Shown: positions 9,105 through 17,525 of the stretch, one piece after another | Numbering within the stretch: the stretch's first letter is position 1 | How the letters are laid out: every line of letters starts with the position of its first letter | Assembly: GCF_007671655.1 (NCBI RefSeq) | Contig: NZ_VCGX01000003.1 | Location: forward strand, 124,001 to 188,000 | Length of the DNA stretch: 64,000 nt | Source of the DNA: Marinobacter piscis | Lineage (GTDB): Bacteria > Pseudomonadota > Gammaproteobacteria > Pseudomonadales > Oleiphilaceae | Direction of reading: 5' to 3' | The notes under the pieces: generated by a model | The model's database searches: none | The model's input: only the letters and a program-made list of their open reading frames with translations | Told to the model about the DNA's origin: nothing | Made by a program: the position numbers and the translations under genes

Positions 9105-9299
9105 TTTGAGCGAAGGTTAATGGTTTGAAGGCTAAATATCAAACCCGTCAGCGCAGTCTGTGAAACTGACGTTTCACGCTGAGTGTTAATTTGGCCGTGG
9201 GTAAGCGCAGTAATTTATTGTTTAGACAGCGAAAGAATGGTGTGCAGGGTTTGGTGCGGGGAGAAAAGAGTAAGGGCGCTAAAATCGAACTAAGGCCTT
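9105..9299. other. Non-coding stretch upstream of the bet operon
   Basis: Together with the flanking operator and hairpin this fills the 304-bp gap between betI and the ThDP-enzyme gene. A 63-codon minus frame (9148-9339) crosses it but starts without a good ribosome-binding site, is rich in Arg/Leu/Ser and runs through the downstream hairpin, so I do not call it. The part next to the operator should hold the upstream side of the bet promoter; I could not place convincing -35/-10 boxes. Confidence 0.5.
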
Positions 9300-9332
9300 G
9301 GGCAAGTGAGGTTCTGGTAACCTCATTTGCCC
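9300..9332 (-). terminator. Terminator-like hairpin after the ThDP enzyme gene
   Basis: Inverted repeat GGGCAAGTGAGGTT (9300-9313) and AACCTCATTTGCCC (9319-9332), 14 bp with one non-Watson-Crick position and a 5-nt loop, 16 nt after the stop of the minus-strand gene at 9349. No clear U-run follows, so termination may be partial. Confidence 0.6.
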
Positions 9333-9348
9333 ATTGCAAAGGGTGAGT

Positions 9349-11007
9349 TCAGGGTGCAATTTTCTTTTTCAGAGCCTTGGTGACCGGTCGTGGCAAGTTG
9401 GGCAGTGAGCGCAGCAGCCAGGGCAGTACTTTTCTTTTTGCCCCGTTCAGGGACTCCGGAACAATGGCTTCGATCAGGTGCGGGCCAGGGGTGTCCCGCG
9501 CGTATTCCATGGCTTTGAGCAGTTCTTCAGTGGTGTGAACGCGAATGCCGTGAACCCCCATACTTTGCGCAAGTTGTGCGTAGTGGGTGACCGGGCCACT
9601 GATATCCAGTTGTGACTTGGCTTTCTCACCGGCTTCTTCGGCTCCCACCCGCTCCAGTTCCATGTTCAGGATGGAGTATGAGGCGTTGTTGAAAATAATG
9701 GTGGTAACGTTGAGCTGTTCCCGGGCCATGGTCCATAAGGCCTGAATGGTATACATCACGGTGCCATCACCAATGAGGGCATAAACCGGCCGTTCCGGGC
9801 TTGCGATGGCGGCGCCTGTGGCGCTGGGCAGTCCCTGGCCGATGGCACCGCCGGTAAGGGTGAGCATGTCGTGGCGGGGCGCGCCCGCGGTCATAACATT
9901 GAGCATCAGGCCCGAGGTCATGGCCTCATCCACAATAATGCTCTTCTCCGGCATTATATGGCCCAGGGCTTTACAGACTTTTTCGGCGGTCAGTTTGCCG
10001 CGTGGTCGCCCGGGGCGAGCGGGGGCTTGCAGTTCGGGCTGTGCCGAACCGGCTCCCAGAGTTTCGGTCAGCTGGTTCAGAGTGGTGAGTGCATCCTGTT
10101 CCGGTGTTGCGAGGGTGTACAGCGTGCAGTGCTCGGGTACCAGGTAGCTGTCTTTTCCCGGGTAGGCGAAAAAGGAAACCGGGGCTTTGGAGTCCACAAG
10201 CACCAGGTTGTCATATTCTGCCAGTTGCAGGGTTGCCAGCTCTGCCAGATAGGCAAGCCGTTCCACCGGAGGCAGGCCAACACCCCGCTCCATACGGGTC
10301 GGGAAGGTTTCTGCGAACAGCTTTACGCCGTTGTGAGCGGCAATGCGGGCCGCGGCCATCAGGCTGGGTTCCCGGAGGGCGCGGCCGCCAAGCAGGAATG
10401 CTGTTTTCTGGCCACTGCGGATAGCCTCAGCAATGGTTTTCAGAGTGGCGTCGTCGGCGCCGAGCAGTTCCGGCTCCGGCAGAGGGGCGCAGGGTTTGCC
10501 GCCTTCTCCCCAGGACACGTCAGCCGGCAGGATAAGTGTTGCAACCTGGCCGGGCAGACCCTTGGCGGCGGCGATGGCTTCTACCGCATCCTGGCAGAGC
10601 TGCTCGGTGGATTGGGAGGTGCGCACAAAGCCTGGGGATACGTTGCGGGCCACGGTTTCAATATCAGACTGCAATTGCGCGTTGTACTGAACGTGATAAG
10701 TGGCATGGTCGCCCACTATGTTTACCACGGGTACCTTGCCTTTGCGGGCGTTGTGCAGGTTGGCCAGCCCGTTACCCAGGCCGGAGCCCAGGTGCAGAAG
10801 CGTGGCTGCGGGCTTGTCAGCCATGCGGGCGTAACCATCAGCAGCACCGGTTGCAACCCCCTCAAACAGGGCCAGTACGGCACGCATTTTGGGCTCGTTA
10901 TCCAGAGCGGCTACAAAGTGCATTTCACTGGTGCCCGGGTTGCTGAAACAAACCTCAATACCGGCATCCATCAGTGTTTTCATTAAAGCTTGAGCGCCAT
11001 TAGGCAT
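9349..11007 (-). CDS. ThDP-dependent acetolactate synthase/benzoylformate decarboxylase-like enzyme
   Basis: Three-domain thiamine-diphosphate enzyme (552 aa). The N-terminal PYR domain has LFEGVATGAADGYARMA, whose Glu activates ThDP. The C-terminal domain has GDGTVMYTIQALW followed about 25 residues later by NNASYSILN, the Mg-ThDP motif. Family members decarboxylate 2-oxo acids or condense them. The substrate is unknown: it lacks the context of ilvBN, so branched-chain biosynthesis is unlikely. It lies 48 bp after the flavoprotein gene on the same strand and was probably made with it under the divergent AraC regulator. Confidence 0.8.
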   Translation of the reverse strand: MPNGAQALMKTLMDAGIEVCFSNPGTSEMHFVAALDNEPKMRAVLALFEGVATGAADGYARMADKPAATLLHLGSGLGNGLANLHNARKGKVPVVNIVGDHATYHVQYNAQLQSDIETVARNVSPGFVRTSQSTEQLCQDAVEAIAAAKGLPGQVATLILPADVSWGEGGKPCAPLPEPELLGADDATLKTIAEAIRSGQKTAFLLGGRALREPSLMAAARIAAHNGVKLFAETFPTRMERGVGLPPVERLAYLAELATLQLAEYDNLVLVDSKAPVSFFAYPGKDSYLVPEHCTLYTLATPEQDALTTLNQLTETLGAGSAQPELQAPARPGRPRGKLTAEKVCKALGHIMPEKSIIVDEAMTSGLMLNVMTAGAPRHDMLTLTGGAIGQGLPSATGAAIASPERPVYALIGDGTVMYTIQALWTMAREQLNVTTIIFNNASYSILNMELERVGAEEAGEKAKSQLDISGPVTHYAQLAQSMGVHGIRVHTTEELLKAMEYARDTPGPHLIEAIVPESLNGAKRKVLPWLLRSLPNLPRPVTKALKKKIAP

Positions 11008-11055
11008 GGAATATCTCCTGAATTGTGTTCTTGTAGGTTTGCTTTAACTGTTGCC

Positions 11056-12669
11056 TCAGTCACCGGCCACAATAGACCGGGCCGCGGCCCTGGCTGTCAT
11101 GATGCAGCCGGGCAGAAACGTCCCTTCCAGTGAGCGCTTGCCATTGGCCCCGCCGCCGCCAAAACCTGCGGCTTCGCCGACACAATACAGGCCGGCAATG
11201 GGTTGGTTGGTGCTGTCGAGAACCCGGCTTTGCAGGTCTGTGCGCAGGCCGCCAAGGCTTTTGCGGATGGTCAGTTGCATGTGAATAGCAATGAATGGCC
11301 CGGCTCCGTTTTTTTGCAGCGGGGCGGGCTTGCAGGTTCGCAGTTTATCCGGCCCCCATTGGCGGGCATGCCGGATCATGCGGATTTGTGGGTCGTTATT
11401 CAGCTGGCTGCCTTTACGAAAGTTGGCATCGAATGCATCTGCTGTGGCTTTCAGGGTGGCCGGGTCAATGTCTATGGAGCAGGTAAGCCGGTTCATTTTG
11501 TCGGCCAGGCCTTCCAGGGTGTCGTCCACCAGAAAATACGGACTTTCGTGTTCCATCTGGGTGACCAGGTTTTTGTTGCCAAGCAACAGCTCTTTTACGA
11601 ACAATGGAAACTGCTTGTTGCGAATGCGAGCGTTGTGCTCTGCTCCGGAAATGGCGAACTCCTTGATCGCAATTCGCCGGTTCAGCAGGTGCCAGGTCCA
11701 GGGTTTTTCCTGCTCGGCCACCCGTTGACATAGCCAGTGGGTATCAAAACCGGTCACCAGGGGCTCGGGGCCAATGCGCCGGCCCCGGTGGTCCAGCCAG
11801 AGAGCCGACTTGCAGGGAATCGTGGAAAGCCCGTGCCCCTTGAAGTGCGGGTAGGGGTGAGGAAAGCCCGCCGCGTAGTTCCACATTTCACCCGCGTGTG
11901 TAATGTTTGCCCCCAGATTGTCTGCCGCCCAGTGATGAAGCTTGCCATCAGCGAAGGGGTGGGTGCCGTTGAGCATGGTGTCGGGTTGTGGTCTGTCTGC
12001 GGGCCAGTTGGCCCTGCATTCTTTATGACTGCCGTTAATGCCGCCCATGGCCAGCACTACGGCGGACGCCGACAGGTGAATATCTTCTCCGGTTGTGTCA
12101 TTGACAGCGACTGCGCCTGAAACCCTGCCGGATTCGTGTTCCAGCCCGGTAATGCGGTGTTGGTGAAGCAGTGTAAGGCGGTTACCTGTGTTGGCCTGGT
12201 GCAGCGCGTTAATCATGCATTCGGTCAGTTCCCGGGAAGTGCCCCAGAGAACGTGGTACCTGGGCACTGTGTTGCCTTCTGCCAGGCGCCCGCGTTCAAC
12301 CCAGTTCACAGCGGGCATGAACTTCAGGCCCTCGTCCAAAAGCCAGTCGTAGACTTCTTTTCTTGAGTTTTCGACGTAATAGCGTGCCCATTTCATGGGC
12401 CATTCATCATCCGGGTCCAGCTCGCCGAATCGCAGCCAGTCGTTCAGGGCTGTTTCGGGGGAGTCAGGGATCTTCAGTCTTTTCTGCAATGGTGTGTCGA
12501 TCAGTGCCATGCCACCAAAAGCCCAACGGGCCAGGCCGCCAAAACGCTCGGGGGTATCCCGGTCGACAATGGTTACGGTTTTTCCTGCTCTTAACGCTTC
12601 GAGTGCCGTGACGATACCTGCAATGCCGCCGCCGGCAATCAGTACGTCTGATGAAAGGGTTCTGGCCAT
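11056..12669 (-). CDS. FAD-dependent dehydrogenase, KstD/fumarate-reductase-like
   Basis: FAD_binding_2-family oxidoreductase (537 aa from the chosen start). The N-terminus has the dinucleotide fold VLIAGGGIAGIVTALEAL with Asp/Arg after the second strand (IVDRD). AVVLAMGGI and the C-terminal GLYCVGEAAGFGGGGANGKR with SLEGTFLPGCIMTAR are typical of 3-ketosteroid delta-1-dehydrogenase-like flavoproteins. I chose ATG 12669 because AGGT lies 8 nt before it and the GGGIAG fold then sits close to the N-terminus; a frame open to 12786 would run over the operator. The substrate is not identifiable. Confidence 0.75.
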   Translation of the reverse strand: MARTLSSDVLIAGGGIAGIVTALEALRAGKTVTIVDRDTPERFGGLARWAFGGMALIDTPLQKRLKIPDSPETALNDWLRFGELDPDDEWPMKWARYYVENSRKEVYDWLLDEGLKFMPAVNWVERGRLAEGNTVPRYHVLWGTSRELTECMINALHQANTGNRLTLLHQHRITGLEHESGRVSGAVAVNDTTGEDIHLSASAVVLAMGGINGSHKECRANWPADRPQPDTMLNGTHPFADGKLHHWAADNLGANITHAGEMWNYAAGFPHPYPHFKGHGLSTIPCKSALWLDHRGRRIGPEPLVTGFDTHWLCQRVAEQEKPWTWHLLNRRIAIKEFAISGAEHNARIRNKQFPLFVKELLLGNKNLVTQMEHESPYFLVDDTLEGLADKMNRLTCSIDIDPATLKATADAFDANFRKGSQLNNDPQIRMIRHARQWGPDKLRTCKPAPLQKNGAGPFIAIHMQLTIRKSLGGLRTDLQSRVLDSTNQPIAGLYCVGEAAGFGGGGANGKRSLEGTFLPGCIMTARAAARSIVAGD

Positions 12670-12739
12670 AACATTACCTGTTGGCTCTGGTTTTAGTGTT
12701 TGTTTATAAAGACCATATACCGCTAATATGGGTTCATGA

Positions 12740-12776
12740 TTGACATTAGAGGCCAACATAGTTGACGTTAGATGCC
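12740..12776. promoter_or_regulatory. Paired direct repeats, probable AraC-family operator
   Basis: TTGACATTAGAGGCC (12740-12754) and TTGACGTTAGATGCC (12762-12776) agree at 13 of 15 positions and start 22 bp apart, two helical turns. They lie in the 116-bp divergent region between the flavoprotein gene and the AraC-family gene. This is the usual form of an AraC/XylS-type site. Binding by the adjacent regulator is inferred. Confidence 0.7.
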
Positions 12777-12785
12777 ACAGTATCA

Positions 12786-13772
12786 ATGGGGTGGGTGAGC
12801 ACGGTTCTGGATGCGGCCCAGCGCCTTGGTATTGATCCGCAAAACCTGCTCATGACCGCCGGTATTCCCTCCGGAGCGTTGAGCTGGGAGCGCTGGCCAA
12901 TCGATTACATTACCCGGCTCTGGCACAGTGCAGAGCAGTGCACGGGGGACTCGGGGTTTGGGTTGAAAGCCGGAACAGGGGTGCGCCCGGCCAGTATCGA
13001 TATTGTCAGCTTTGCGTTGCAGTCCGCGGCAACTCTGCGTGAGGCGGTCATTCTGGTACAAAAATACCAGCGTCTGATTTCCGATGGCGGGCGTTTCCAG
13101 ATGTTGCCGGGAAATCGGGGTACCTGGCTGGTTTATCATCCCCGGCAGGGCCGGCTGGCCTTTAGCCCGCACCAGCTTGAAGCCGTTCTGTCTGCAGTGG
13201 TGACTTTCTCCGGCTGGCTGTCGGGCGACAGCCTGAACGTTCTGCGGGTGCAGTTCAGCCATTCCCGGCTGGGGCGGGCAGAAGGCTATCAACGTGTTTT
13301 TAACTGCCCTGTGGAGTTTGAGCAGGCCTTCAGTGGTTTGCTTGTTGCTAATAAAGACCTTGATGAGCCTTTGCCTAATGTCGATGCCCGGTTGGCAAAA
13401 GTGCATGAGCGCTACAGTCAGGACCGGCTGGCGGCCCTGGATGGTGAACTGGTATCGGTGCAGGGGTTACGCCAGTGGTTACAGACTCAGCTGAGTCAGA
13501 CGTTGCCCAGAAGGGCCGATGCCGCCCGCGCACTGGGTGTCAGTCAGCGCACACTGGCGCGCCGGTTGCAGGCCCAGGGTCAGACATTTAATAGTTTGCT
13601 GGATGATGTACGCCGGGAATGGGCGTTACAGGCGGTTGCCGAAGGCAAACAGTCGCTGGCGGATATTGCTCAGGCATTGGGGTATGCCGAAGCCAGTACG
13701 TTTTACCGGGCCTTTCATCGCTGGACCGGTATGCCACCGGCGCGTTGGCGCAAAGAGAACGCGGGGAGGTGA
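12786..13772 (+). CDS. AraC-family regulator with arabinose-binding-like N-domain
   Basis: Transcription factor of 328 aa from the ATG at 12786. The N-terminal 200 residues (VLDAAQRLGIDPQNLLMTAG onward) resemble the Arabinose_bd-type ligand domain of OruR/ArgR-like AraC proteins. The C-terminal HTH_18 region has RADAARALGVSQRTLARRLQ and LADIAQALGYAEASTFYRAFHRW, the two HTH motifs. A TTG at 12762 would extend the frame but falls inside the second operator repeat, so ATG is preferred. Probably regulates the divergent flavoprotein and ThDP-enzyme genes; ligand unknown. Confidence 0.88.
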   Translation: MGWVSTVLDAAQRLGIDPQNLLMTAGIPSGALSWERWPIDYITRLWHSAEQCTGDSGFGLKAGTGVRPASIDIVSFALQSAATLREAVILVQKYQRLISDGGRFQMLPGNRGTWLVYHPRQGRLAFSPHQLEAVLSAVVTFSGWLSGDSLNVLRVQFSHSRLGRAEGYQRVFNCPVEFEQAFSGLLVANKDLDEPLPNVDARLAKVHERYSQDRLAALDGELVSVQGLRQWLQTQLSQTLPRRADAARALGVSQRTLARRLQAQGQTFNSLLDDVRREWALQAVAEGKQSLADIAQALGYAEASTFYRAFHRWTGMPPARWRKENAGR

Positions 13773-13805
13773 GTCGCGGTTCTCCCCGGCATTTCAGCTA
13801 TAGGG

Positions 13806-15191
13806 TTACAGGTTGGCTTCAGCAAACTCTGCCAGTGGCGAGCGCGGCACACCCTGCAGGTGAATATGCCCTCCGTGGATGAAGCTTTTGAAGCGCTCGG
13901 TCATATAGGTCAGGCCAGAACTCAGAGCGCTCAGATAGGGCGTATCAATCTGCGCCAGGTTCCCCAGGCATATTACCTTGGAGCCATTACCCGCGCGGGT
14001 AATGATGGTCTTGATCTGGTGCGGCGTCAGGTTCTGGGATTCGTCGATAATAATCAGACTGTGCTGAAAGCTGCGACCCCGGATGTAGTTCATGGATTTA
14101 AAATGCAGGGGCACCTTACTGAGAATGTAGTCGACGCTGGCGGTCATATTCTCATCGTCTTCGTGCAGGGCTTCCAGGTTGTCCACAATGGCACCCAGCC
14201 AGGGTTCCATTTTCTCGGCCTCGGTGCCGGGCAGAAAACCTATGTCTTCATCCAGACCCTGGGTGGATCGGGTGGCGATAATACGTTTGTAGAGTTTGCT
14301 GGCAACGGTCATTTCAATGCAGGCTGCCAGCGCCAGTATGGTTTTGCCGGAGCCGGCCGAGCCAGTGAGGTTAACCAGGTGTATGTCCGGGTCGAGCAGC
14401 AGGTTCATGGCCATGGCCTGATAAATATCCCGGGGCACCAGGCCCCAGACTTCCTCATTCATCAGGTCGTGCTGATGCAGGTCGCGGATGGTAACACGGT
14501 CGTCTGTAACGCTCGTCACTCTGCCGAGGAATCCCTGCTCATCCAGAACAAACTCATTGATGTTAAGCCTGGCCAGCTCACCTTCGCGCTTCAGAATATG
14601 TTCCGTGGCGCCTTCCCGCTGCACAGTTTCCACTTTATCGATGGTGTCCCAGAAGGAGTTCGGGAATTCAAGATAGCCTTTGGGCAACAGGTCTATGTCA
14701 TCAACCAGCTGATCACTCTGGTAATCCTGGGATTCGACACCAAAGCCCCGGGCTTTGAGCCGCATGTTGATGTCTTTGCTGACCAGAATGATGTCGCGGG
14801 ATGTGTATTTCTCCTGGAGCGCTGCCAGCGAATTGATGATTTTATTGTCATTCAGGTGTTCGGGCAGGGCGTGGCTGCCTGTCTGCTCGGCACTCATGAG
14901 GATCGACAGTGTGCCCATAGGTTCTTTTGCTGTGCTGCGCACAATGGGAACGCCTTTCTCGATATCGTTCGGGCTGGCATCACCAAGCAGTTTGTCGATT
15001 GTGCGGATTGCCTGACGGCAGTCGGCCGCGACACTCTGCTTGCCTGATTTAAGGCCATCGAGCTCTTCAAGCACAGTCATCGGAATAATGACCTGGTGCT
15101 CTTCAAAGTTCAGGAGGGCGCTTGGATCGTGGATCAGGACATTGGTGTCGAGGACGTACATCTTTTTTCGGGCTTGCTGTGCTCTGGGCAT
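13806..15191 (-). CDS. PhoH-like protein with PIN domain
   Basis: Two-domain RNase/ATPase-type protein (461 aa). Residues about 10-140 are a PIN nuclease-like domain starting KKMYVLDTNVLIHDPSALL with acidic metal ligands. The C-terminal half is a PhoH ATPase with Walker A GSAGSGKT and Walker B SLIIIDESQNLTPHQIK. I chose ATG 15191 because AGGAGGT lies 10 nt before it; the frame also has an ATG at 15281 without a ribosome-binding site. Family function is thought to be RNA helicase/nuclease but remains poorly defined. Confidence 0.88.
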   Translation of the reverse strand: MPRAQQARKKMYVLDTNVLIHDPSALLNFEEHQVIIPMTVLEELDGLKSGKQSVAADCRQAIRTIDKLLGDASPNDIEKGVPIVRSTAKEPMGTLSILMSAEQTGSHALPEHLNDNKIINSLAALQEKYTSRDIILVSKDINMRLKARGFGVESQDYQSDQLVDDIDLLPKGYLEFPNSFWDTIDKVETVQREGATEHILKREGELARLNINEFVLDEQGFLGRVTSVTDDRVTIRDLHQHDLMNEEVWGLVPRDIYQAMAMNLLLDPDIHLVNLTGSAGSGKTILALAACIEMTVASKLYKRIIATRSTQGLDEDIGFLPGTEAEKMEPWLGAIVDNLEALHEDDENMTASVDYILSKVPLHFKSMNYIRGRSFQHSLIIIDESQNLTPHQIKTIITRAGNGSKVICLGNLAQIDTPYLSALSSGLTYMTERFKSFIHGGHIHLQGVPRSPLAEFAEANL

Positions 15192-15328
15192 AACGGACGC
15201 TACCTCCTGGTGGTGTTCAGCCGAGACCGGCGCAGCCGTAATGTCGCGCACCCGTATGCTCCCGTCAACCGGTAAAGCCATGAGTCTCGTGGCCGTGTCC
15301 CGGCCTGATCACCAGGTTGCGACTGCTT

Positions 15329-16066
15329 TCAGTCGTTTCCTGCGGTCGTTACATCCATTAAACGGCCGTCGTCATCGTACACCAGGGTGGCCTCCCGGTA
15401 GCGTTCAAGGCCGGCTATGCGCTCAAGTTTTTTTGTAGACTCCAGAGGTATATCAATCAGCAGGCTGTTCACCAGCCACCCGGGGAGGGTGCCATTGGGG
15501 TCTGTGTGTTGTAACCAGACCATGCGGGTAGTGTCGCCTTCAGGGATAAACCGGTAGCGGGTATCGGATTGCTCAACTCTTACCCGGTTACTTCTGTTTG
15601 CCTGCATGTCCGGTGCAGCGCTCATGTTAACGACAACTTCACCGGTCGCCTTGTTTCCCGTTGTATGAATATTCAACACATAGTCCCGGTCGGTGACAGG
15701 CCAGGGCATGTTGTTGACTGAGTAAACGTAACGGTCATGAAAGCTGCTTTTGCCGACAGCGTAGGACTCAGTACAGTTAAGCAGCCACTCAATGCAGGAC
15801 TTCGGATTGTTCATCACGGCCACCACAGCGTTAATGGGAGCGTCAAGCAGGGCTTCGGCTTTGAATGCCTGAAAGCTGGAGCCGTCCCTGTCCATGGTGT
15901 ATACGCGGATGTTGCCAGCTTCTTCACGCAACTCCCAGGCATCACTGTCTTCTGCAGGTAATGTCTGTGGCTGGGCTGCTATTACTGCAGAGGCTGTCAG
16001 GGCAAAAATCAGGCTGCTGATGGTGGTAAACCAGCCTTTAAAGCCATGGGCCAGGGGCATTCTCAT
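15329..16066 (-). CDS. START-domain protein, exported
   Basis: Protein of 245 aa with an N-terminal hydrophobic signal (about residues 15-31, FTTISSLIFALTASAVIAA) and a START/polyketide-cyclase-like lipid-binding fold. Typical stretches are WELREEAGNIRVYTMDRDGSSF near the start, VVAVMNNPKSCIEWLLNC, and MPWPVTDRDYVL. START proteins bind hydrophobic ligands; ligand and role here are unknown. It lies 137 bp after phoH's first codon on the same strand and is divergent from the DUF2804-like gene. Confidence 0.75.
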   Translation of the reverse strand: MRMPLAHGFKGWFTTISSLIFALTASAVIAAQPQTLPAEDSDAWELREEAGNIRVYTMDRDGSSFQAFKAEALLDAPINAVVAVMNNPKSCIEWLLNCTESYAVGKSSFHDRYVYSVNNMPWPVTDRDYVLNIHTTGNKATGEVVVNMSAAPDMQANRSNRVRVEQSDTRYRFIPEGDTTRMVWLQHTDPNGTLPGWLVNSLLIDIPLESTKKLERIAGLERYREATLVYDDDGRLMDVTTAGND

Positions 16067-16195
16067 AAGCTACACTTCCTGAACGTTTATAAGCTGAGAT
16101 TAGCACGAGGCGTTGAGTGTTTTGGCTTCGAACAACAGAACTGTGCTTCAGTTAACTTGCTGAGGAAAGGCAGTTCCTGAAATTGGCCTGATTTG

Positions 16196-17212
16196 ATGGT
16201 AACCATGACCCATACAAAACTGATTGATGAAAAAGGGCGCATTGCACCCGGTGTGCTTGAACAGCCGGTAGATGAAATCAATTACCTGGATTATGACCTG
16301 CGCACAGTCATGGACCGGCGGCGTTCCCGGCTGGCCCGCCGCTGGGGTTTTAACCAGTTCCAGTTTATCAGCGTGACCGGCCCGGGGTGGGTATTCGGAG
16401 TTGCGCTGGTAGACCTGAAGCTGGTGGGGAATGGCTTTTTTTATCTTTACGATGCGGCCTCCGGGCAAATGTATGAGCAGGGGTTTATCAAACCTCTGGC
16501 TTCGGGTATACGGTTAGAGCCTTACCCTGAACACGGCTCTGCCGTATTCCGGAAAGGAGGCGCGACGGTTCGGATACTGCCATTTTCTGGTGGGCGCAAT
16601 GTGTCTGTTACGGCACCCGGTGGTATTCGGGCTGAACTGACGCTGAAAGACGATAACGATCCCCTGAGGCTGGTCTGTCCGGCCGGATATAACGGCTGGG
16701 TGTTCACCCGGAAGTCAGCCGGGATGCCGGTGGAAGGGGAGATCCGGTGGGGACAGAATATTTGGCGATGTGATGACACCACCCGTGGCGCCATCGACTG
16801 GAGTTGTGGCTTCATGAGGCGTGAAACCGCCTGGAACTGGGCCAGTCTGTCAGGGCAGTTGCCGGATGGACGCTCCCTGGGGCTCAACCTGGCTGCGGGA
16901 GTCAATGAAACCGGGATGACTGAGAATGCCTTGTGGCTGGATGGCCAGTGTCAGAAGATCGGTGCTGCCCGGTTTGTATTTGATCGTTACCACCCCGGGG
17001 GTGACTGGCGTGTGACCACAGACGACGGCCGGATCGATCTGTATTTTGTGCCGGCAGCAACGCGCAAGGAAAAGATCAATGCCGGGGTTCTGGCGTCGAA
17101 CTTCCGCCAGCATGTTGGCGTGTTTAACGGGTTCGTTACGGGGAAGGATGGCAACGAGGTTGCCGTACAGAATATGATGGGGCTGGTGGAAGACCACTTC
17201 GCCAGGTGGTAG
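16196..17212 (+). CDS. DUF2804-like protein
   Basis: Protein of about 338 aa with no signal peptide or membrane segment. Repeated aromatic/Gly blocks (WGFNQFQFISVTGPGWVFGVALVDLK, GGRNVSVTAPGGI, IDWSCGFMRRETAWNWASLSG, GLNLAAGVNETG) match my memory of the DUF2804 family, a group without an assigned activity. The start is unsure: ATG 16196 or ATG 16205, neither with a clear ribosome-binding site. Divergent from the START-domain gene, convergent with minE. Confidence 0.65.
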   Translation: MVTMTHTKLIDEKGRIAPGVLEQPVDEINYLDYDLRTVMDRRRSRLARRWGFNQFQFISVTGPGWVFGVALVDLKLVGNGFFYLYDAASGQMYEQGFIKPLASGIRLEPYPEHGSAVFRKGGATVRILPFSGGRNVSVTAPGGIRAELTLKDDNDPLRLVCPAGYNGWVFTRKSAGMPVEGEIRWGQNIWRCDDTTRGAIDWSCGFMRRETAWNWASLSGQLPDGRSLGLNLAAGVNETGMTENALWLDGQCQKIGAARFVFDRYHPGGDWRVTTDDGRIDLYFVPAATRKEKINAGVLASNFRQHVGVFNGFVTGKDGNEVAVQNMMGLVEDHFARW

Positions 17213-17218
17213 TCAGGA

Positions 17219-17243
17219 CAGCCTGTCGTTCCGGGACAGGCTG
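17219..17243. terminator. Hairpin between convergent DUF2804-like gene and minE
   Basis: Inverted repeat CAGCCTGTC (17219-17227) and GACAGGCTG (17235-17243) with a 7-nt loop, 6 nt after the DUF2804-like stop and 10 nt after the minE stop on the other strand. No T-run on either side; symmetric position suits a bidirectional terminator. Confidence 0.5.
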
Positions 17244-17252
17244 CCCCCGGTT

Positions 17253-17522
17253 TCAGCTGGGGGTGTCGCCGCGTTCGGGCAGGGTCACGTTCAGTTCCAG
17301 TACCGAGCAATTGTCATTGCGGTCCACATCGACCTGGACCATATCGTCACTGATCTGGACGTACTTGCGGATTACCTCCAGTATTTCCTGCTGCATTTTC
17401 GGCAGGTAGTCTGGCTGATCCCGCTGTCCGCGCTCATGGGCCACGATGATCTGCAGCCGTTCTTTTGCAACGGTGGCGGAGGAGGCGGTTTTCTTGCCCT
17501 TGAAATAGTCGAGGAACCTCAT
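17253..17522 (-). CDS. minE: Cell division topological specificity factor MinE
   Basis: MinE of 89 aa. The N-terminal [32 protein letters not shown] contains the membrane-targeting and MinD-stimulating helix; the C-terminal part is the dimerisation domain ([20 protein letters not shown]). It stimulates the MinD ATPase and drives pole-to-pole oscillation that keeps division at midcell. Last gene of the min operon, 3 bp after minD. Confidence 0.96.
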   Translation of the reverse strand: MRFLDYFKGKKTASSATVAKERLQIIVAHERGQRDQPDYLPKMQQEILEVIRKYVQISDDMVQVDVDRNDNCSVLELNVTLPERGDTPS

Positions 17523-17525
17523 CCG

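Noticed and set aside
9148-9339. 63-codon minus frame in the gap before the bet operon
   Set aside because: No ribosome-binding site or family resemblance, and it runs through a terminator-like hairpin.
9871-10986. 371-codon plus frame
   Set aside because: Antisense to the ThDP enzyme; no domain seen.
13763-13787. GGGGAG / CTCCCC inverted repeat between the AraC-family gene and phoH
   Set aside because: Only 6 bp with a 13-nt loop and partly inside the coding end; too weak to call a terminator.
13860-15047. 395-codon plus frame
   Set aside because: Antisense to the PhoH-like gene, whose PIN and ATPase motifs are intact; a product of GC-rich codon use.
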